Source: Brachionus plicatilis (lineage: Eukaryota > Rotifera > Eurotatoria > Ploima > Brachionidae). From it: a stretch of 14,265 nucleotides of DNA. Under the pieces are notes generated by a model. The model had not been told where the DNA came from. It made no database searches and saw nothing but the letters and a program-made list of their open reading frames with translations. The stretch spans positions 390,565 through 404,829 of the forward strand of contig QEOQ01000204.1 of assembly GCA_010279815.1 (NCBI GenBank), in the 5' to 3' direction. The translations under genes were made by a program, and so were the position numbers. Shown one piece after another: positions 9,872-14,265 of the stretch (positions are counted from its first letter, which is position 1; every line of letters begins with the position of its first letter).

Positions 9872-10066
9872 CAAACTCTCTAAGTTAAACATAGTGCAAC
9901 ATTCTTACAACATTGCATTTTTAGAAAAATTCTGGTAAAACTCTGCAAATTTAGCATGATTTAAAATTTGATAAATTTGGCTGTAATGCATTTCGCAAAA
10001 TCCTGGCAGATTTTAACTATTAATATTAATATGGTACGCTGCACTATGTTTCATTTACAGAACTTG
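9872..10066. repeat. Foldback element copy 2 in the spen intron
   Basis: An exact 12-base block, aaacatagtgca (9887-9898), has its complement at 10040-10051. Flanking similarity extends the arms to 9872 and 10066, and inner arms match around 9936-9947 and 10004-10015. The right end, catttacagaact, is like that of copies 1 and 3. The inner motif ctctgcaaatttagcatgat is shared with copy 3. Confidence 0.7.
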
Positions 10067-10563
10067 TTAAAAACCTTTAGAAAAAATAATAAGTAATAAT
10101 AAGTAATAAGCTTTTTTAAATTCTTATCTATCTTATCTTTTTTTTTAATTTTGAACCAAATTTGCCATTACTTTATTTTTTATATAATATTCAAGAAAAG
10201 ACTAAAACGAAAATTTGTTCTAACCAAATCATTATTAAAATGATATTTTTGCTGTGAAATAATAAATAAAATTGTTGATAGCATATCATCTAACAAGATT
10301 ACACTTTTGTTTTAACAAAAAATTTTCCTCACTTTTTTCATAATAAAAAAATGTTTAATTGCTAAAAAAATTTGTACTATAAATTACAATTTACAATTTA
10401 AAACTTAATTTAAAAATAAATATTTTATTTGGTAAAAATGTTCGGGGTCTAAAATATACAATTTAAATCAATTTTTCATAAATTATTAGAAATTATTAAA
10501 AAAATTAGCTACTAGACATTTATTTGTTAAAAAATAAACGAATAAATTATTTTTCTCATTTAG

Positions 10564-10692
10564 ACATCGTACGTAGTTCATATTTTTCCACCATGTGACT
10601 TTACAAACGAAATAATGAGGAAGCGAGCACCGGAGATGAGCAAAAAACTTGGCGATTACACTCACTTGTTCATAGTGATCGCTACTGTGTGA
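10564..10692 (+). CDS. spen: Terminal exon of spen, completing the SPOC domain
   Basis: These 42 codons plus a TGA stop supply the last strand and helix of SPOC. The exon reads TSYVVHIFPPCDF near its start and ends in HLFIVIATV, which matches the human SPEN C-terminus (YVLQIFPPCEF ... LMIVIASV). The exon follows a good acceptor, a pyrimidine-rich stretch ending in catttag at 10563. It is in phase 0, matching the phase-0 donor AAT|gtaagt at 9093/9094. Without this exon the reading frame of the large exon would run into the intron and stop at 9124-9126, leaving SPOC without its C-terminal core. It is a short, relatively GC-rich island in A+T-rich DNA and is easily missed by ORF callers. The assignment rests on motif order and splice phase together. 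Confidence 0.93.
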   Translation, partial: TSYVVHIFPPCDFTNEIMRKRAPEMSKKLGDYTHLFIVIATV

Positions 10693-10866
10693 GATAGTCA
10701 TTAAGCGGATCTCAAGAAAACGGACCTAATCGATTTATAGCCTAAATGTCATTGGTTTTATTAAATAATACATGTTTACTGTGGCGTTTAATTTTAAAGC
10801 TTAAACAGCTTTTTTTTTCCTAAAAAAGAAATTAAAGTCTTAATCGTACTTGAGAATTTTAGAAGA

Positions 10867-10925
10867 AATAAAGTGAAGGGAGATAAAAACAAGATGAATT
10901 TTGTAAATAATTTTTTTTGAATAAA
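10867..10925 (+). terminator. Candidate spen poly(A) signals
   Basis: AATAAA occurs at 10867-10872 and 10920-10925, 175 and 228 bases after the spen stop. A T-rich stretch follows. The hexamer is common by chance in such A+T-rich DNA, so which one is used, if either, is uncertain. Confidence 0.35.
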
Positions 10926-11473
10926 CACAGATTAAGCAATAGTAAACAACCAGAATTCTTTATTAGATTTATTTGACAAATTCTTTTATGTTCTTAGTCA
11001 GTTTTTTTTTATTTCTTAACTAAGTTATTATTCATTGTCGTCTTGGTCAAGACTTGGTTTGAGTATTACATTCTTATGATTATTAATCCTATAAAAACGA
11101 AAAAAAAATTAAATATTCAATTATGAATACTTATTGAATATTAATATTGTTATATTTTTCATCGTATTTTCTTTTTCATCGTTTTTTTTGATTGTATTTT
11201 TTAAATTTTTGTTTGATTGTAAATTTAAAAATTTGTTCACATAAAGCTAAAATAAAAAAATTAAAATTAATTATTTTTTTTTTAATTTGAAATTTTCATT
11301 TTTTTTAAATGAAATACTTGTTAATTTTAATAATAACAAGGTAAATTTGAATATTTATAATTCAAAATCAGGAAATAAAAATTAATTCTGCTCAAATCTT
11401 TTGAGAAATTCAGTAAAAAATAACAGAACAAAATGATAAAATATTAAAAAATTTTTTTCTTGAAGGTAAAAAA

Positions 11474-11642
11474 TTAGTATGTGAATACAACATTGTGCAT
11501 CATACATAGTTTAATCAAATGTTTAGATCTGATCTGCAAAGTCTCTGCAAAATGCACTACGCTCGAATATATTAAACTGTAATTCCTGCTAGATTTGCAG
11601 AGGAACTAAGTAAGTTGCACAATGTTGCATTCACGGAACTAA
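11474..11642. repeat. Foldback element copy 3 (intergenic)
   Basis: The left arm ttagtatgtgaatacaacat (11474-11493) continues into tgtgcatcatacatagtt. The right arm (about 11605-11642), read on the - strand, is ttagttccgtgaatgcaaca and continues the same way, with about 32 of 38 positions matching by eye. The element is bounded by TTAG and CTAA. Its centre holds ctctgcaaa-type motifs shared with copies 1 and 2. There is no coding capacity. Confidence 0.75.
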
Positions 11643-12945
11643 TTTTTAACTTTTGGAAAAAAGTAATTCAATTTTTTATCATTTTATACTGAATTTTACA
11701 AAACACAGATTTAATAATTCTAAAAAATTTGAATTCCTTTGCAATATCTTAGAAATTTCCTCCTTGCTGTTTTGGCAACAAAAAGATAGGTAAACTTTTT
11801 TGATTTATGGGATAATTAAATCGAAATTTATAAAAAGAATTTTGCTTTAAATTTATATTTTAAATTTGCTCATGTATTCTAAAAGATATCGAAAACTTGA
11901 CATTTAAAAATGTCTTCTAGAATAAATATGAAAAGATGATTTTTTAAACATAAAAATTCTAGAATAAAAATTATTCCATTAATAGCTCTTATTGTTTGAA
12001 TCTAATATTTTAACTCAATTTAATTGAAATCATTTTAATATAATTTAGATATTTAATTGTTGCATTTTTTCGTGTTTTAATAAAATTTTTCGTCAATTTT
12101 TAAAAAAAGCATGAAAATAAGTACGATTTTTCAATTTTTATTTTAAAAAACAATGCAACAAAAAAATTTTTAAGTTAGTTATTCATTTTTTCAGATTAAA
12201 AAAATCAAGTTAAATGAGACAAAAAAAACAACTTTTTGAATTTTATAACATTTAGTAAAATCTAATCTTTTATGTATTGATATTTTTATATGTTGGAGTA
12301 AAGGTTCTTTTTATAGACTGCAAATTATTTTCTATTTATTTTTTGATTCCATATGAACAATTTAGGTGAGAGAGCTTCGAAATTTTAGCTTAATAATTTT
12401 TAATTATATTTAAATTGCATTTTTTTTATAATTTAATAAGTCTTTCTTTATAAAAAATTCAAATGTTTTAGTAAATTTAAAATTTTTAAATAATCTGAAC
12501 AAACATGGTATTACTCATTAAAAAAATGTTTAAATTAACGAATGCATTAATTTTTAGTTAAATTTTTAAAAATATTTTTCAATCATTTCGATATTTCAAG
12601 GTGAATTTTTTGAAAAGGATTAATCACCTTATCAAATGTCAAATATAACTCATACTAACAGCTAAAGCTTTAGCATATTTTAAAATTCTAAATATTCCAT
12701 TCGCCCTCATTACCCACTTACATAATTATCTTAATAACCATTTATGAATAACTTTTAATATTTCATTTGCAAAGAATTTTTTAATTTTCCCTGCAGTACG
12801 CTAAAATAGAAATGCTAACATCTTTTCATTTAAAGATAAAAATTTAAGAAAAATTTATCCTTTTAAGTTATTTTAGTATTTTTAAACAATTCTCTAGACA
12901 AAAAAAATGAATTGCATTCACAATCCGTTTGAATTGGCTTATCTT

Positions 12946-12981
12946 GCTCTCTAGCTTGAATATCCATAAAAGCTAGAGAGC
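12946..12981. repeat. Perfect inverted repeat (12-bp arms) upstream of the Atg8 gene
   Basis: The arm gctctctagctt (12946-12957) is exactly complementary to aagctagagagc (12970-12981) across a 12-base loop. It lies about 190 bases before the start codon, in DNA that is otherwise A+T-rich. It could be a protein-binding site, an RNA hairpin in a 5' UTR, or an insertion footprint. Confidence 0.7.
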
Positions 12982-13173
12982 TTTTATGTTCTCTACAAAT
13001 TTTGAAATTATAAGACACTTCAAAAATTTAATCTTATTTTCTCTTTTTCTCTCAATTTTTTTTTCATATTTTTGCTTCGTGCTTTGTTTCAACGTGTTAA
13101 TTTTCAAACAATTTTAGATAAAAATAATATTTTCCTTCTAATTTTTTATTTAAGCTTTAGATTTAATTCAATG

Positions 13174-13644
13174 ATGAAATTTCGATTCCGTGAAGAGAAT
13201 ACTCTTGGTAAAAATATTATTTTTTTATTTTTCAGTCCTTCATCCAATTATAATATTCTATAAAAGAACATAGAAGAGTAGAAGCTGAAAAAATTCGCTC
13301 CAAATACCCGGATAGAATTCCAGTAATTCTTTTTTCTTTTAATTTAGAAAACTAAGAATTAATAAAAACGATTTAAGGTTATCGTCGAACGTGTCCCAAA
13401 CTCGCAAATTTCTGAAATCGACAAGCGTAAATTCTTGGTCCCGAATGACATATCAGTTGCTCAGTTTATGTGGATAATCCGCAAGCGAATTCAATTGCCA
13501 TCTGAGAAGGCGATTTTTTTATTTGTAAAAAAAACTATACCACAATCTTCATCTACTATAGGACAAGTTTACAACAACTTTAAAGATGACGATGGATTTC
13601 TTTACATCGCTTACAGTGGTGAAAATACCTTCGGAGCTTTTTAA
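13174..13644 (+). CDS. GABARAPL2: Atg8-family ubiquitin-like protein, GABARAPL2/GATE-16 type; join(13174-13207, 13267-13322, 13378-13644)
   Basis: This is a ubiquitin-like modifier that is conjugated to phosphatidylethanolamine on autophagosome membranes; GATE-16 also acts in intra-Golgi traffic. The spliced product is 118 residues, against 117 for human GABARAPL2. It starts MKFRFREENTLEHRR, then KYPDRIPVIVER, EIDKRKFLVP, QFMWIIRKRIQLPSEKAI, and ends GFLYIAYSGENTFGAF. The QFMWIIRKRIQLPSEKAIFL block and the PQSS motif are characteristic of GATE-16 rather than GABARAP or LC3. Gly116 is the expected Atg4 cleavage and conjugation site, leaving Ala-Phe to be removed. Exon 1 ends in phase 1 and exon 2 in phase 0, and both junctions restore family residues (E at 12, P|V at 30/31). 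An ATG at 13171 directly precedes the chosen one and may be the real start, adding one Met. The gene is complete and intact. Confidence 0.95.
13208..13377 (+). other. GABARAPL2: Two short introns of the Atg8-family gene (13208-13266 and 13323-13377)
   Basis: The introns are 59 and 55 bases long. The first begins gtaaaa and ends taaaag; the second begins gtaatt and ends tttaag. Both are A+T-rich and have weak acceptors for such short introns. In the first, a better-looking ttttcag lies at 13229-13235, but using it would put a stop (TAG) in frame after 12 codons. Confidence 0.85.
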
Positions 13645-14265
13645 TTCCAGTTTTTGTCTAAATATGTGTTCTTGATCGTTTAAGATTTTTTTATACGCTA
13701 CAAGTATTTACCTTTTTTTTTATTTACCAAATAAATTATTATTTAAATATTATTAAAAAATTTCATTTTTAATCTAATTTTTAAAAATTAAAAATTAAAT
13801 GTGTAGTTTAGCTTAACATCAGGAAAATATTTTTATTGATGATTATAATATTTTTGGAAAAATTGTCCTAAGTGTAATACACGAGAAATAGCATTGTCGA
13901 ACATAAACATAACTTAATTTTTGTTGATATTTAGTTGTATTTACTGTTAAAATGATTTATTCATCTATTAAAGACCTGATTTATGATTTTAATTAATTTC
14001 TAAATTTAATAGAGTTAAAAAATCAAATAATAAATTTTATAATAAAAAAGATCATATATACATTTAAATTCTGTTAAAATTTTGATCAGCTACAGTGTGC
14101 GAAAAATTTTGATTGACCTGTTGTAAAAATAACAATGAATTAAAAGTATAATTAGTAAAATTTATAAATTATCAAGAAATAATTTATTTTACAGTACAAA
14201 ACATTATTAATTACGAGTTAAAACAATTTTTTTGCCAATTAAAGAAAATAACAAAAATTCATACA
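13645..14265. other. Atg8-gene 3' UTR and downstream A+T-rich flank
   Basis: AATAAA at 13730-13735, 86 bases after the stop and within ccaaataaatta, is the likely poly(A) signal. Beyond it the sequence is A+T-rich with scattered short open frames on both strands. I see no supported gene to the window end. Confidence 0.6.

Larger units (their letters stand above)
9094..10563 (+). other. Phase-0 intron of spen inside SPOC (1,470 bp)
   Basis: The donor is AAT|gtaagt and the acceptor is a T-rich tract ending catttag. The intron is strongly A+T-rich, with long A and T runs. It contains two foldback elements (9342-9716 and 9872-10066) and a short taataag microsatellite near 10085-10110. No other coding segment is evident. 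If retained, the frame adds ten codons and ends at the TAG at 9124-9126. Confidence 0.92.
10693..13173. other. Non-coding interval: spen 3' UTR, intergenic DNA and Atg8-gene upstream region
   Basis: About 2.5 kb of very A+T-rich sequence holds no convincing gene. It contains candidate poly(A) signals near 10867 and 10920, foldback copy 3 (11474-11642), a 14-bp palindrome (12661-12674) and a 12-bp-arm hairpin (12946-12981). It ends in a pyrimidine-rich stretch (about 13021-13080) before the Atg8 start. Short open frames here are no more than expected by chance at this composition. Confidence 0.7.

Noticed and set aside
10486..10701. 71-codon open frame on the - strand
   Set aside because: It lies antisense to the last spen exon, which is supported by SPOC similarity, splice sites and phase.
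11679..11804. 41-codon open frame on the - strand that looks somewhat protein-like
   Set aside because: At roughly 80% A+T about one codon in ten is a stop, so several open frames of this length are expected across 2.5 kb in six frames. No convincing splice sites or family match.
13072..13170. In-frame N-terminal extension of the Atg8 protein
   Set aside because: The frame is open back to 13072, but family members begin at MK(F/W), the extension is A+T-rich with no ATG, and the total length from 13174 matches the family.
13229..13235. Alternative acceptor ttttcag in the first Atg8 intron
   Set aside because: It gives a frame that reaches TAG within 12 codons and loses the conserved EHRR segment; acceptor use at 13266 restores it exactly.
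13827..13910. About 25-codon - strand open frame downstream of the Atg8 gene
   Set aside because: It is short, has an in-frame stop two codons before its first ATG, no good acceptor and no recognised family.

Overview
This is nuclear DNA from an animal. It carries two protein-coding genes on the + strand, separated by very A+T-rich non-coding DNA (about four-fifths A+T by eye). The evidence for an animal is spliceosomal introns, a full-length-type Spen (Split ends/SHARP) corepressor with RRM and SPOC domains, and a GATE-16/GABARAPL2-type Atg8. I cannot place the species. Short 55-59 bp introns, A+T-rich flanks and a GATE-16-type Atg8 would fit several invertebrate groups, for example mites or other chelicerates, but nothing seen is diagnostic.

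Positions 1-10692 hold the 3' part of a spen gene. The frame is already open at base 1, inside an RRM, so the gene starts upstream of the window. One giant exon (1-9093) encodes the end of RRM2, RRM3, RRM4, a long disordered middle of roughly 2,600 residues with two internal tandem-repeat arrays, Q/H-rich tracts and the first three quarters of the SPOC domain. A 1,470-bp intron (9094-10563) then separates this from a 42-codon last exon (10564-10692) that completes SPOC with the family's typical C-terminus.

Positions 10693-13173 are non-coding: the spen 3' UTR, intergenic DNA and the upstream region of the next gene. Three diverged copies of one inverted-repeat (foldback) family lie in the non-coding DNA, two in the spen intron and one in the intergenic stretch. 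I saw no other convincing gene here.

Positions 13174-13644 hold a complete three-exon Atg8-family gene encoding a 118-residue GABARAPL2/GATE-16 homologue with the processing glycine at residue 116. The remaining 620 bases are A+T-rich 3' flank.

The two genes act in different processes, nuclear transcriptional repression and autophagy/Golgi trafficking. Nothing suggests they work together; they are simply neighbours in the same orientation. The most notable observations are a 34-residue low-complexity insertion inside RRM3, two nested tandem-repeat arrays in the Spen linker, and the foldback family.
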